Positions 19,201 to 27,347 of a stretch of 64,000 bases of DNA are shown here, in pieces. Under the pieces are notes generated by a model. That model saw nothing but the letters and a program-made list of their open reading frames with translations, made no database searches and had not been told where the DNA came from. This DNA is from Pararhodobacter oceanensis. Its GTDB lineage: Bacteria; Pseudomonadota; Alphaproteobacteria; Rhodobacterales; Rhodobacteraceae. The first letter of the stretch is position 1. The number at the start of each line of letters is the position of its first letter. A program made the translations under genes and the position numbers. Location of the stretch: contig NZ_QDKM01000005.1 of the NCBI RefSeq assembly GCF_003076755.1, positions 186,001 to 250,000 on the forward strand. The letters are read 5' to 3'.

Positions 19201-20770
19201 CCGCCGAGGGGGTGTCATCCCCCATCGAGGCGATCATTTCCTTGCCATCCTCGGCCATTGGCGCCAGCACCTGCTCGATTTCCTCGATCGAATAGCCGGC
19301 GGCGATCTGGCGGCGGCGCAATTCATCGCCGCGGTGCATCGGCTGCTCGGGCACGGTGATCAGCAGGCTGTTGAGGTTGATCACCTTCTCGATCCAGTCG
19401 CCAAAGGGCTGCGAGGCGGCCAGCTTGTCCTTCATCTCGGCGTCATGGAACAGCCGCCCTTCCTGCATATCGACGGCGATCATCTGGCCGGGGCCAAGCG
19501 CGCCTTTTTCGACCACAGTCATCTCGTCGACCGGCACCATTCCGGCCTCGGAGCCCGCGATCAGCAGCCCGTCGCCGGTGACCACATAGCGCATCGGGCG
19601 CAAGCCGTTGCGGTCGAGCCCGCCGCAGACCCAGCGCCCGTCGGTCATCGCCAGCGCGGCAGGTCCGTCCCAAGGCTCGATGACAGCGTTGCAATAGGCA
19701 TACATATCCTGCCACGCCTGCGGCAACTCGACGGTGGATTTCGACCACGCCTCGGGGATCAGCATGGTTTTCGCCATCGGCGCATTGCGGCCGCTGCGCA
19801 CCAGCACTTCGAACACCGCATCCAGCGCGCCCGAATCCGAGGCACCGGCGGGGATGATCGGTTTGATATCCTCGGCCATCTCGCCAAAGGCGGACGAGGC
19901 CATGCGGATTTCATGGCTGCGCATCCAGTTGACGTTGCCCTTGAGGGTGTTGATCTCGCCGTTATGCGCCAACATGCGGAAGGGCTGCGCCAGCCACCAC
20001 TGCGGGAAGGTGTTGGTCGAATAGCGCTGGTGATAGATCGCAAAGGAGGATTCGAACGCGGTGTCTTGCAGGTCGGGGTAGAAAACCGCGACCTCCTCGG
20101 CCAGCATCATGCCTTTATAGATCACCGAGCGGCAGGACAGCGAACACAGATACAGCCCCTGAATTTGCGCGGCGGCGGCGGCTTTCTCGATGCGGCGGCG
20201 GATCACATAAAGCTCGCGCTCAAAGGATTCTTCGCCCAGCCCTTTGGTGTCCTTGATCAGGATCTGCTCGATCTCGGGGCGGGTGGCGTTGGCCTTGTCG
20301 CCCAGCACCGAGGTATCAACCGGCACATGCCGCCAGCCATAGATATTATAGCCCATGCGCAGCACTTCGGTCTCGACAATGCTGCGGCAGCGTTCTTGGG
20401 CGCCGAAATCGCTGCGCGGCAGGAACACCTGACCGACGGCGATCAGCGCGTCTTTGTCGGGCTCATGGCCGGTGCGGCGGATCTGGTCGTGAAAGAAGGG
20501 CACCGGGATTTGCACATGGATACCGGCGCCATCACCGGTCTTGCCATCGGCATCAACCGCACCACGGTGCCAGATCGCTTTCAGCGCGTTGATCCCCGCC
20601 TCGACCACTTTGCGGCTGGGCTTGCCGTCAATCGAGACCACCAGACCGACGCCGCAGGACGAATGCTCATCCTCGCTGCGGTAAAGGCCGGTCTCGGCGA
20701 TACGGGCGCGTTTTGCTTCCTCGGCAGCAACCCAGGAGGCGTCATAGATAGGGGTGTCAAAACGGGTCAT
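16217..20770 (-). CDS. gltB: Glutamate synthase (NADPH) large subunit
   Basis: GltB (1517 aa) makes two glutamates from glutamine and 2-oxoglutarate with electrons from GltD. The N-terminal amidotransferase nucleophile is Cys39 (HSSCGVGLVVS), exposed after removal of a 38-residue propeptide. The central and FMN-binding synthase domain carries GGKSDSGEGGE-like residues (here GAKSDSGEGGE) and the cysteine cluster CIMVRQCQSNTCPVGVC that binds the 3Fe-4S centre. The C-terminal beta-helix (GSUX) has the Gly-rich repeats around NGCEYMTGGTAVILG. Its start overlaps the stop of the GFA gene by four bases, placing it last in a gltD-gfa-gltB unit. Confidence 0.97.
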   Translation of the reverse strand: MTRFDTPIYDASWVAAEEAKRARIAETGLYRSEDEHSSCGVGLVVSIDGKPSRKVVEAGINALKAIWHRGAVDADGKTGDGAGIHVQIPVPFFHDQIRRTGHEPDKDALIAVGQVFLPRSDFGAQERCRSIVETEVLRMGYNIYGWRHVPVDTSVLGDKANATRPEIEQILIKDTKGLGEESFERELYVIRRRIEKAAAAAQIQGLYLCSLSCRSVIYKGMMLAEEVAVFYPDLQDTAFESSFAIYHQRYSTNTFPQWWLAQPFRMLAHNGEINTLKGNVNWMRSHEIRMASSAFGEMAEDIKPIIPAGASDSGALDAVFEVLVRSGRNAPMAKTMLIPEAWSKSTVELPQAWQDMYAYCNAVIEPWDGPAALAMTDGRWVCGGLDRNGLRPMRYVVTGDGLLIAGSEAGMVPVDEMTVVEKGALGPGQMIAVDMQEGRLFHDAEMKDKLAASQPFGDWIEKVINLNSLLITVPEQPMHRGDELRRRQIAAGYSIEEIEQVLAPMAEDGKEMIASMGDDTPSAVLSQTYRPLSHYFRQNFSQVTNPPIDSLRESRVMSLKTRFGNLKNVLDESSAQTEILVLESPFIANEEFKVMVEQFNNSVSFIDCTYPAEGGEDMLRQGLERIRAAAEDAVRSGTGHLVLTDEHQGEGRVAMPMILATSAVHSWLTRKGLRTFTSVNVRAAECVDPHYFAVLIGCGATTVNAYLAQDTIAERIERGLIEGSLTDAILRYRDAIDAGLLKIMSKMGISVISSYRGGLNFESVGLSRALVAEYFPGMHSRISGIGLHGLQRKADQVHEKAWKSAAAPLPVGGFYKARRSGEKHAWEAQTMHLLQSACDRASYDMWRKYSAAMRANQPIHLRDLLDFKPLGRAIPLEEVESITAIRKRFVTPGMSLGALSPEAHRTLSIAMNRIGAKSDSGEGGESPDDFTPEPNGDNASAKIKQVASGRFGVTAEYLLNCEELEIKVAQGAKPGEGGQLPGMKVTKLIAKLRHSTPGVTLISPPPHHDIYSIEDLAQLIYDLKQINPRAKVTVKLVASSGVGTIAAGVAKAKADIILISGHNGGTGASPGTSIKYAGLPWEMGLTEAHQVLAMNNLRDRVTLRTDGGLRTGRDIVIAAMLGAEEFGIGTAALIAMGCIMVRQCQSNTCPVGVCTQDDFLRSKFTGSADKVVNLITFYAQEVREILAELGARSIDEIIGRADLLAQVSRGSAHLDDLDMNPMLITVDGTRNIRYDRDKPRNAVPETLDSEIIRDAARFFGEGEKMQLSYAIRNTHRTVGTRASSHIVSEFGMNNALQSDHLTVKLAGSAGQSLGAFAVRGLKLEVYGDANDYVGKGLSGGLIVVRPRMSSPLVAAQNTIIGNTVLYGATAGELFAAGRAGERFAVRNSGATVVIEGCGSNGCEYMTGGTAVILGSIGANFGAGMTGGMAYLYDPEGVSTPLINMETLVTCPVSVAHWEQELKALIERHVAQTESAKGAEILRRWDIEKANFVQICPKEMLVHLPQPLLVEAPAMPAE

Positions 20771-21225
20771 GCTTGGCCTTCCTTGTCCGAAATCCCGAGT
20801 TGCGCCAGTATCTGCGCGCGCGTTAGCCGCTCGCGCTCGCCGGCATAGGCAAAGCTGTCGGGTTTGTGGTCGATATAAATCTCGCGGTTGAAGCTCAGCC
20901 CGCTGGCGTCATCGAGCGCGCCGAGGCAAAGCTCCAGATTGTCCGCCATCGGGTCGTCCAGTGTGACATGGTAGTAGAGCGCCGAGCCGCAGGTGTCGCA
21001 ATTGGCGCGCTCTGCCCAATCCGAGCTTTGCATGCGGCGGATATGTTCGGCGCCCTGCCAAGTGATATTCGCCATGGGCATGGTGATCCCCAGCAGCGCC
21101 GAGCCGGTCCAGCGGCGGCACATCTCGCAGTGGCAGGCGCCGAATTCCGCGCTGGTCAGCGTCGCGCTGAAGCGCACCGCGCCGCACATGCAGCCGCCGG
21201 TTCTGATGTCCGGTGCGGCTCTCAT
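20767..21225 (-). CDS. GFA family zinc protein between gltD and gltB
   Basis: This is a glutathione-dependent formaldehyde-activating (GFA/CENP-V) fold protein of 152 residues. The zinc cysteines are in GGCMCGAVRF (C12, C14), CHCEMC (C31, C33, C36) and CDTCG (C76, C79), the full family set. The best-known member binds formaldehyde-glutathione, but most homologues are uncharacterised. Both ends overlap glt genes by four bases (21222-21225 with gltD; 20767-20770 with gltB), so it is translated as part of the glutamate synthase unit. A link to glutamate synthase function is inferred from that coupling only. Confidence 0.88.
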   Translation of the reverse strand: MRAAPDIRTGGCMCGAVRFSATLTSAEFGACHCEMCRRWTGSALLGITMPMANITWQGAEHIRRMQSSDWAERANCDTCGSALYYHVTLDDPMADNLELCLGALDDASGLSFNREIYIDHKPDSFAYAGERERLTRAQILAQLGISDKEGQA

Positions 21226-22658
21226 TGCGCCGCCACTGCATCGGCCTGCGCCAGATAGTCGAGCATCGCATCGGCGGCCTCGCGCCCGTCGCGGATCGCC
21301 CAGACCACCAAAGAGGCGCCGCGCACGATGTCGCCAACGGCAAAGACACCGGGCAGGGCGCTCATATGGGTTTTGTGATCACAGCGGATCGTGCCCCAGC
21401 GGGTCACGGTCAGTTCCGGCGTATTCCACAGGGTCGGCAGGTCCTCGGGCTCGAACCCGAGCGCCTTGATCACCAGATCGGCTGGCTCGATATAATCAGC
21501 ACCCTCAATGAGTTCCGGCGCGCGGCGACCCGAGGCATCGGCGACGCCAAGGCGCATACGCTGCACGATCACCCCGTCGACCTGCGCCTCGCCGGTAAAC
21601 CCCGCAGGCGCGGTCAGCCAGACGAAATCGACGCCCTCTTCCTCGGCATTCTGCACTTCGCGCTGCGAGCCGGGCATGTTCTCGCGGTCGCGGCGATAGA
21701 GCAGTTTCACGCTACTCGCGCCTTGGCGCACGGCGGTGCGCACGCAGTCCATCGCGGTATCACCGCCGCCGATCACCACCACCCGCTTGCCGCGCGCATC
21801 GAGCGCGCCATTGTCAAACGCCTCGACCTCATCGCCAAAGCTGTTGCGGTTCGATGCGGTCAGGTAGTCAATCGCCTTCTCGATCCCCGCCAGACCCGAG
21901 CCCGGCCCGCCGAGATCGCGCGAGGTATAGACGCCGGTGGCAATCAGCACCGCGTCATGCTTGCCGCGAATGGCGTCAAAGCTGATATCCTCACCGACAT
22001 TGCAATTGAGCACGAATTGCACGCCGCTGGCCTCAAGCTGTTCGATCCGGCGCATCACCACCGGCTTTTCCAGTTTGAAGCTGGGAATGCCGTAGGTCAT
22101 CAAGCCGCCCGCGCGGTCATAGCGGTCGTAGACGGTGACCTGCACACCGGCTTGACGCAGACGGTCGGCGGCGGCCAGACCACCGGGGCCAGCGCCGATG
22201 ATGCCGACGGATTCGCCGCGCTCTTGGCGCGGTTGCACCGGCTGCACCCAGCCCTGCTCCCATGCCGTATCGGTGATGTATTTTTCGACCGCGCCGATGG
22301 TGACGGTGCCATGACCGGATTGCTCGATGACGCAATTGCCCTCGCAGAGCCGGTCCTGCGGGCAAATCCGGCCGCAAATCTCGGGAAAGGTATTGGTCGC
22401 CTGCGACATCTCATAGGCCTCGCGCAGCCGTCCGGTGGCGGTCAGCATCAGCCAGTCGGGGATATTGTTGTGCAAGGGGCAATGGGTCTGGCAATAGGGC
22501 ACGCCGCATTGGCTGCAGCGGCTGGCCTGTTCTTCGGCTTTTTCGGCCGCAAATTCGCGGTAGATCTCGTCAAAATCCTCGCGACGGTCCTCGGCCTGTC
22601 GCTTGTCGGGCATCTGGCGCGCGGTCTGCACGAATTTGAGCATCGGTTGCTGTGCCAT
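21222..22658 (-). CDS. gltD: Glutamate synthase (NADPH) small subunit
   Basis: GltD (478 aa) passes NADPH electrons through FAD and iron-sulfur centres to GltB. The N-terminal cysteine cluster CSQCGVPYCQTHC (C48, C51, C56, C60) and CGRICPQDRLCEGNC bind two 4Fe-4S clusters. The FAD fold begins at IIGAGPGGLAAADRL and the NADPH fold at VVVIGGGDTAMDCV. GVFAVGDIVRGASLVVWAI is the C-terminal FAD-contact block. ATG 22658 has a GGGAGGA ribosome site seven bases upstream, so the longer frame to 22709 is rejected. It is the first gene of the gltD-gfa-gltB unit. Confidence 0.96.
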   Translation of the reverse strand: MAQQPMLKFVQTARQMPDKRQAEDRREDFDEIYREFAAEKAEEQASRCSQCGVPYCQTHCPLHNNIPDWLMLTATGRLREAYEMSQATNTFPEICGRICPQDRLCEGNCVIEQSGHGTVTIGAVEKYITDTAWEQGWVQPVQPRQERGESVGIIGAGPGGLAAADRLRQAGVQVTVYDRYDRAGGLMTYGIPSFKLEKPVVMRRIEQLEASGVQFVLNCNVGEDISFDAIRGKHDAVLIATGVYTSRDLGGPGSGLAGIEKAIDYLTASNRNSFGDEVEAFDNGALDARGKRVVVIGGGDTAMDCVRTAVRQGASSVKLLYRRDRENMPGSQREVQNAEEEGVDFVWLTAPAGFTGEAQVDGVIVQRMRLGVADASGRRAPELIEGADYIEPADLVIKALGFEPEDLPTLWNTPELTVTRWGTIRCDHKTHMSALPGVFAVGDIVRGASLVVWAIRDGREAADAMLDYLAQADAVAAQ

Positions 22659-22872
22659 TCTCGGGTCCTCCCTGTGTGCTGCGCTGGATAATTGCACGAG
22701 GTCGGGCAATATCGGTCAACATAGTTTACCTAATTACCCATATTTATACTTGGCCCAGAGTGCCGCGCAAGAAAAAACGTGATAATAGGTCAGCATATGA
22801 TACCCAATTATCGCATTTCGCTTTCCCCAAAAGCCTGTAGTCTGCGCCAAACCTTTCAAAACGCGGTTTTCC

Positions 22873-23676
22873 ATGACTTTGTTTCATTTGATTATTTTGG
22901 CCGTCATCCAAGGCGTGACCGAGTTCCTGCCGATCTCCTCCTCGGGGCATCTGATCTTGCTGCCGGAACTGACCGGCATGGCGGATCAGGGGCTGGTGAT
23001 CGATGTGGCGGTGCATGTCGGCACTTTGTTCGCGGTGATGCTGTTTTTCCACCGCGATATGGCGCAGATTTTCCGCGGATTGCCCGAGTTGCTGCGCGGG
23101 CGTGCCGAATCAACCGGCGCGCGGATGGCGCTTTTGCTGATCATCTCGACGATTCCGGTGATGGTCGTCGGCCTGCTGCTGAAAGTGACCGGATTGGTCG
23201 ATCAGTTCCGCAGCATCGCGGTGATCGGCTGGGCGATGCTGGTCTTCGGGATCGTGCTCTATATCGCTGACCGGCGCGGCGCAGAAACCCGCCAAGCCGA
23301 GGGCTGGACCTTGCGCGACGCGGTGATCCTGGGGCTCTGGCAGGCGGTGGCACTGATCCCGGGCACCTCGCGCTCGGGCATCACCATCACCGGCGCGCGA
23401 ATACTGGGATTCGAGCGGCAGGAGGCGGCGCGGCTGTCGATGCTGATGTCGATCCCGACGATCATCGCCTCGGCGGGGCTGACCGCACTGGGGCTGGTCG
23501 GATCACTGAGCGCAGAGGTGCTGATCGACGGCAGTATCGCCGCCGCGCTGGCCTTTGTCGCCGCGCTGCTGGCGCTGAGCCTGATGATGCGGCTGCTGCG
23601 CTCGGTCAGCTACACGCCCTATGTGATCTACCGGATCATTCTGGGCGTGCTGCTATTGGTATTGGCTTATTCCTGA
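22873..23676 (+). CDS. uppP: Undecaprenyl-diphosphatase
   Basis: UppP (BacA) recycles the lipid carrier for peptidoglycan and O-antigen by removing a phosphate from undecaprenyl diphosphate. This 267-residue inner-membrane protein has both signature blocks: the Glu-rich VTEFLPISSSGHL near the N-terminus and PGTSRSGITITGARILG in the middle, which form the active site. Around eight hydrophobic spans follow. Overexpression of family members gives bacitracin resistance. No strong ribosome site precedes the ATG. The gene ends tail-to-tail with its neighbour, with a ten-base overlap of the stops. Confidence 0.96.
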   Translation: MTLFHLIILAVIQGVTEFLPISSSGHLILLPELTGMADQGLVIDVAVHVGTLFAVMLFFHRDMAQIFRGLPELLRGRAESTGARMALLLIISTIPVMVVGLLLKVTGLVDQFRSIAVIGWAMLVFGIVLYIADRRGAETRQAEGWTLRDAVILGLWQAVALIPGTSRSGITITGARILGFERQEAARLSMLMSIPTIIASAGLTALGLVGSLSAEVLIDGSIAAALAFVAALLALSLMMRLLRSVSYTPYVIYRIILGVLLLVLAYS

Positions 23677-24656
23677 GAGCGCAGGCTGGCGGCGGATTCG
23701 TTGATCGCGGTGTATTGGCCGGTGGGGCGGAAGCGCCAGAGGTAATCGGGCAGGATCAGTTCCATCGGCGTCGGGGTGATGCCCAGCTCTGCAAAGCCCT
23801 TGGCGCCCTCAGAGACCACATTGTCGCGGCCCAAATTCTTGATCTGGTCCAGCGTCAGCGTGGAATTGGTGAACAATCCGGCAGTGAGGAACTGCGCCGC
23901 GCCGAGCAGCCTTGCGATGATCCGCGCGACAAAACCCGGCAGGTTGACGATCACCCGCTTGCGGCGGATCTCGTCAAGCATGCGCTGCATCAGCTCGCGG
24001 AAGGTCTCGATATCCGGCCCGCCGAGTTCATAGACACCGGCCTCGACCTGACCCATCGCCGCTTTGGCCGCTGCCTGCGCGGTGTCATCGACATAGACCG
24101 GCTGGAACCGCGAGTCGGCGCCTGCAATCGGCAGCACCGGCGCGAAACGCACCATTCCGGCGAAGCGGTTAAAGAACTGGTCCTCGGTGCCGAACATGAT
24201 CGACGGGCGCAGGATCACCGCAGAGGGGAAATGCTCCAGCACCGCGGCCTCGCCCTCGGCTTTGCTGCGCGCATAGTCGCTGTCGGAATTCGCATCGGCG
24301 CCGATCGCCGAGATATGCACCAGTTGCGGCACCCCGTGCAGCGCTGCAAACCGCGCCACCCGCGCCGCGCCTTCGACCTGCACCGCGTCAAACGAGTTCT
24401 TGCCGCTTTCCAGCAGGATGCCCGCGCAGTTCACCACCGCATCGGCACCGGCAATCGCCGCGCTCACCGAAGCGTCATCGCGGATGTTGCACAGGATCGG
24501 CTCGACCTGACCGACATCGCCGTAGGTGCGCACATACATGCGTTCATTGGGCCGACGGGTCGCCACACGCACACGCCAACCAGCCCGCGCCATCCGCCGG
24601 GCCACATAGCGCCCGACAAAGCCCGAGCCGCCCAGGATCGTGACCAGTTTTGTCAT
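23667..24656 (-). CDS. Complex I NDUFA9-like atypical SDR protein
   Basis: This is an NAD(P)-binding protein of 329 residues in the atypical short-chain dehydrogenase group that includes mitochondrial complex I subunit NDUFA9. The binding motif is ILGGSGFVGRYVARRMARAG at the N-terminus. VRTYGDVGQVEPILCNI and the block FQPVYVDDTAQA are family features. The usual catalytic Tyr-x3-Lys is present as YARSKAEGE. In alphaproteobacteria the family is usually assigned a role near respiratory complex I, but no nuo gene is here. ATG 24656 follows GGAGGG. It is convergent with uppP. Confidence 0.88.
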   Translation of the reverse strand: MTKLVTILGGSGFVGRYVARRMARAGWRVRVATRRPNERMYVRTYGDVGQVEPILCNIRDDASVSAAIAGADAVVNCAGILLESGKNSFDAVQVEGAARVARFAALHGVPQLVHISAIGADANSDSDYARSKAEGEAAVLEHFPSAVILRPSIMFGTEDQFFNRFAGMVRFAPVLPIAGADSRFQPVYVDDTAQAAAKAAMGQVEAGVYELGGPDIETFRELMQRMLDEIRRKRVIVNLPGFVARIIARLLGAAQFLTAGLFTNSTLTLDQIKNLGRDNVVSEGAKGFAELGITPTPMELILPDYLWRFRPTGQYTAINESAASLRSQE

Positions 24657-24884
24657 CTCGCCCTCCGAAGTACATCGCTTAAGTGCATCGCTAAAGTGCA
24701 TCGCTTATCTTCGGTCAATACCTTCCAGCGCGCAGGCAAACAAGCCCAAAGCAAGACCGGCGCCCAGCCGGTGACGCGACATCTTTGCGCGGCGTCGACG
24801 ATATCTTTGACCGCGAGGAGGTTTTTTGAAAGATCGCCGTTGACACCCACGCGCGTCAGGGCTAATCACCCGCTCACGCAGCCT

Positions 24885-24971
24885 GCCCAGGTGGCGGAAT
24901 TGGTAGACGCGCTAGCTTCAGGTGCTAGTTTCCGTAAGGAAGTGGAGGTTCGAGTCCTCTCCTGGGCACCA
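24885..24971 (+). tRNA. tRNA-Leu(CAG)
   Basis: A full cloverleaf is visible. The 7-bp acceptor GCCCAGG (24885-24891) pairs with CCTGGGC (24961-24967). It has a class II long variable arm, a CTAGC/GCTAG anticodon stem around loop TTCAGGT (anticodon CAG), a T-loop GGTTCGAGTCC and an encoded CCA end. The long variable arm and CAG anticodon identify leucine (codon CUG). Confidence 0.97.
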
Positions 24972-25010
24972 TTTGCAAGATAAGACTTCGGTAAAATCTG
25001 TGTTTGTTTT

Positions 25011-25037
25011 AACCCGCCGGTTGTGCGGGTTTTTTTT
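25011..25037 (+). terminator. Rho-independent terminator after tRNA-Leu
   Basis: AACCCGC (25011-25017) pairs with GCGGGTT (25025-25031) over a 7-base loop and leads into a run of T to 25037, 40 bases after the tRNA. Confidence 0.93.
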
Positions 25038-25112
25038 GTGGTTTGGTGGGCTGGAAATCATTGGGGATTTTGGCAAGCGCCCGTTTGCTCTCAATCCTTT
25101 GAGCCAAGTGCG

Positions 25113-25260
25113 AAGGGACGCGCCCGACCATGGGTGGGCGCTTGCAAGCCTTCCACAACGCGCTGCGCTTAAAAGCATTGGTCGCGTCCGAGCCGCACGC
25201 CACATCGCCAAAGCGCCCTCCCGGGGGGGGCGCGGCCCGGGGTGCCCCCGGGCCAAACAG
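25113..25260 (-). repeat. Dispersed intergenic repeat, copy 3
   Basis: Reverse orientation to copies 1 and 2. Read on the minus strand it starts CTGTTTGGCCCGG, includes the CCCGGGAGGG palindrome block and GCGCTTTGGCGATG, and ends CCCACCCATGGTCGGGCG. It ends 12 bases before the TRAP permease stop codon. Confidence 0.8.
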
Positions 25261-25272
25261 AATTCTAGCGCC

Positions 25273-26649
25273 TCAGAACAACACCGCCGGCAGCCAAGTC
25301 GCCAAGGCGGGGAAACCCGCCAGCAGCGCTAGACCCAGCATCTGCAGTCCGACAAAGGGGATCACCCCGCGGTAGATGTCGGTGGTCTTGATCTCGGGCG
25401 GGGCCACCGAGCGTAGGTAGAACAGCGAGAAGCCAAACGGCGGGGTCAGGAAGCTGGTCTGCAGGTTGACCGCGATCATGATCCCGAACCAGATCGGCGA
25501 GATGTCGAACATCAGCATGATCGGGGCGACAATCGGCAGCACCAAAAACATGATCTCGATGAAATCCAGCACAAAGCCGAGCACAAAGATAACCAGCATC
25601 ACAAACAGCATCGCCGAGAACACACCACCGGGCATGCCGTGGAGGAAGGCCTCGACCAACTGGTCACCGTCATACATGCGGAACACCAAAGAGAACAGCG
25701 AGGCGCCGATCAGGATCAGGAAGATCATCGAGGACATCATCAGCGTCGAATGCATCGCTTCGCGCATCAGTTTCAGGTTGAGCTTGCCCTGCAACGCGGC
25801 CAGCAGCACCGCACCGATGGCCCCGATGGCGGCGGCCTCGGTGGCGGTGGCGAGCCCCATCAGGATCGAGCCGAGCACCGCACCAATCAGCGCCAGCGGC
25901 GCCAGCAGCGCCTTGAGTACGCGGCGGCCAAGATGGGCTGCATCCTCTTCGGGTTCCAGCGCAGGGCATTTCTCGCCACGGAAAATCGCCACATAGATCA
26001 TGTAAAGCGCATAGAGGCCGACCAGCATCAATCCGGGGATGAAGGCACCGGCGAAGAGTTCCACCACCGAGATCGGCTCGGGCGCGAAATTGCCCTTGGC
26101 CATCTGCGCCTGTGAATTCGCCCCCTGCAGGATATCGGCAAGCAGGATCAGCACCGTCGAGGGCGGTATGATCTGGCCCAAAGTGCCCGAGGTGCAGATC
26201 ACCCCGGCGGCGAGCTTTTTGTCATAGCCCGCGCGCATCATCGCCGGCAGGCTCAGCAGCCCCATAGTGACCACGCTGGCACCAACCACGCCGGTAGAGG
26301 CGGCCATCAAGGCGCCGACAAAGATCACCGAGAGGCCCAGGCCGCCGCGCATCCGTCCGAACAAGGCGCCCAGAACCAGCAGCAAGTCCTCGGCGATCCG
26401 CGAGCGCTCGAGCACCACGCCCATGAACACGAATAGCGGGATCGCGACAAACACAAGGTTGGTCATAATCCCGTAGATCCGCGACGGCACGCTGTTCATC
26501 AGCGCGAGGTCGATAATGTCAAAGCCCCAGCCGAATACGGCGAAACCGATAGCGACACCGCTGAGGGTAAAGGCGACCGGATAGCCGAGCAGCAGCACGG
26601 CGATCACGGCGGGAAACATCAGAATCCCGATCAGTTCAGGTGCGATCAC
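25273..26649 (-). CDS. dctM: TRAP transporter large permease (DctM), system 1
   Basis: This 458-residue inner-membrane permease of the tripartite ATP-independent periplasmic family uses a sodium gradient. About twelve hydrophobic spans are visible. Family blocks include FMGVVLERSRIAEDLLL, VVGASVVTMGLLSLPAMMRAGYDKKLAAG and the substrate-site loop ICTSGTLGQIIPPSTVLIL. Its start overlaps the DctQ stop by four bases (26646-26649). An insertion of about 35 residues after residue 165 (around GANSQAQMAKGNFAPEP) fits the large DctM subgroup that pairs with TakP-type binding proteins. Confidence 0.93.
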   Translation of the reverse strand: MIAPELIGILMFPAVIAVLLLGYPVAFTLSGVAIGFAVFGWGFDIIDLALMNSVPSRIYGIMTNLVFVAIPLFVFMGVVLERSRIAEDLLLVLGALFGRMRGGLGLSVIFVGALMAASTGVVGASVVTMGLLSLPAMMRAGYDKKLAAGVICTSGTLGQIIPPSTVLILLADILQGANSQAQMAKGNFAPEPISVVELFAGAFIPGLMLVGLYALYMIYVAIFRGEKCPALEPEEDAAHLGRRVLKALLAPLALIGAVLGSILMGLATATEAAAIGAIGAVLLAALQGKLNLKLMREAMHSTLMMSSMIFLILIGASLFSLVFRMYDGDQLVEAFLHGMPGGVFSAMLFVMLVIFVLGFVLDFIEIMFLVLPIVAPIMLMFDISPIWFGIMIAVNLQTSFLTPPFGFSLFYLRSVAPPEIKTTDIYRGVIPFVGLQMLGLALLAGFPALATWLPAVLF

Positions 26650-27176
26650 TGGTCATTCTCTTTGTCGTTCGAGGTGCCGTGCAGGCTCAGATAGCTGCGG
26701 ATCACCATCGAGACGCCATGCGCTGCGAGGGGAATGCAAAACAGCACCAGCACCGATTTAATCAAATAGACGCCGGGCATGCCGCCGACATTCAGCGTGC
26801 CCTCCCAGCGTTTCCAGGAATCCAGCACATAGGGATAACACAGCCAGGCAATCGCAATCACTGTGGGGAACAGCAGGAACAAGGTGCCGTATAGATCCAC
26901 CCGTGCCTTTCCGCGAAGGCTGAACGCGCCATAAAGGAAATCCACCCGCACGTGGCGGCCAAGCAGAAACGCCGGACCAGCGGCCATCATGAAGGCGACG
27001 GCATTCGCCCAAAGGTAGAGATCCTGCATCCAGCCCCAGCCGACGCCCAGCGTATAGCGCAATACGGCGACAGCGGCGCAGGTCACAACGGTGAGGCCAA
27101 TCAGCCATGACAGCGCGTGGCCCAATAGATCTACGCTGCGGTCGATCCGGTCGGCAATCGTGGCAAGCCTGTTCAT
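26646..27176 (-). CDS. dctQ: TRAP transporter small permease (DctQ), system 1
   Basis: This is a four-span inner-membrane protein of 176 residues that stabilises the large permease. The hydrophobic segments and the GVGWGWMQDLYLWANA loop followed by GRHVRVDFLYG are DctQ features. It lies between the binding protein and DctM and overlaps DctM by four bases. The 170-base gap to the binding-protein gene carries two hairpins, which would let the binding protein be made in larger amounts. Confidence 0.9.
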   Translation of the reverse strand: MNRLATIADRIDRSVDLLGHALSWLIGLTVVTCAAVAVLRYTLGVGWGWMQDLYLWANAVAFMMAAGPAFLLGRHVRVDFLYGAFSLRGKARVDLYGTLFLLFPTVIAIAWLCYPYVLDSWKRWEGTLNVGGMPGVYLIKSVLVLFCIPLAAHGVSMVIRSYLSLHGTSNDKENDQ

Positions 27177-27203
27177 CCTTCACTCCCTTTGAAATCTGGT
27201 CAT

Positions 27204-27345
27204 GCGCCGGTCACGTCACTGTGACGCCGGCGCGATCGCGGCGGGTTAGGCCCATCGGGCTAAGCCGCGCGGGATCGACAGAGTGCAGGATTTCCGCGCC
27301 CTGTCGAACCCTTTTTGCATCACCTCTGCCCAATTGCGGGCAGAG
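27204..27345 (-). other. Two mRNA hairpins between TRAP binding protein and dctQ
   Basis: A perfect 8-bp hairpin with a 6-base loop (CTCTGCCC 27324-27331 with 27338-27345) lies just after the binding-protein stop. A second, imperfect hairpin (27204-27233, GTCAC/GTGAC extended by GCGCCG/CGGCGC) precedes dctQ. Neither has a U tract, so they suit 3'-end stabilisation or partial termination. Confidence 0.55.
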
Positions 27346-27347
27346 TG

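Larger units (their letters stand above)
24972..25272. other. Intergenic region after tRNA-Leu
   Basis: These 301 bases hold the tRNA terminator (25011-25037) and repeat copy 3 (25113-25260). I found no integrase, no repeated tRNA 3' end and no other sign that the tRNA serves as an attachment site. Confidence 0.6.

Noticed and set aside
19169-20848. Long plus-strand frame (559 aa) opposite gltB
   Set aside because: It is a composition shadow of the coding strand of gltB. Its protein is His/Arg/Gly-rich and resembles no family.
24885-25272. tRNA-Leu as the attachment site of an integrated element
   Set aside because: No integrase, no duplicated tRNA 3' end and no change in gene character beyond it were found.
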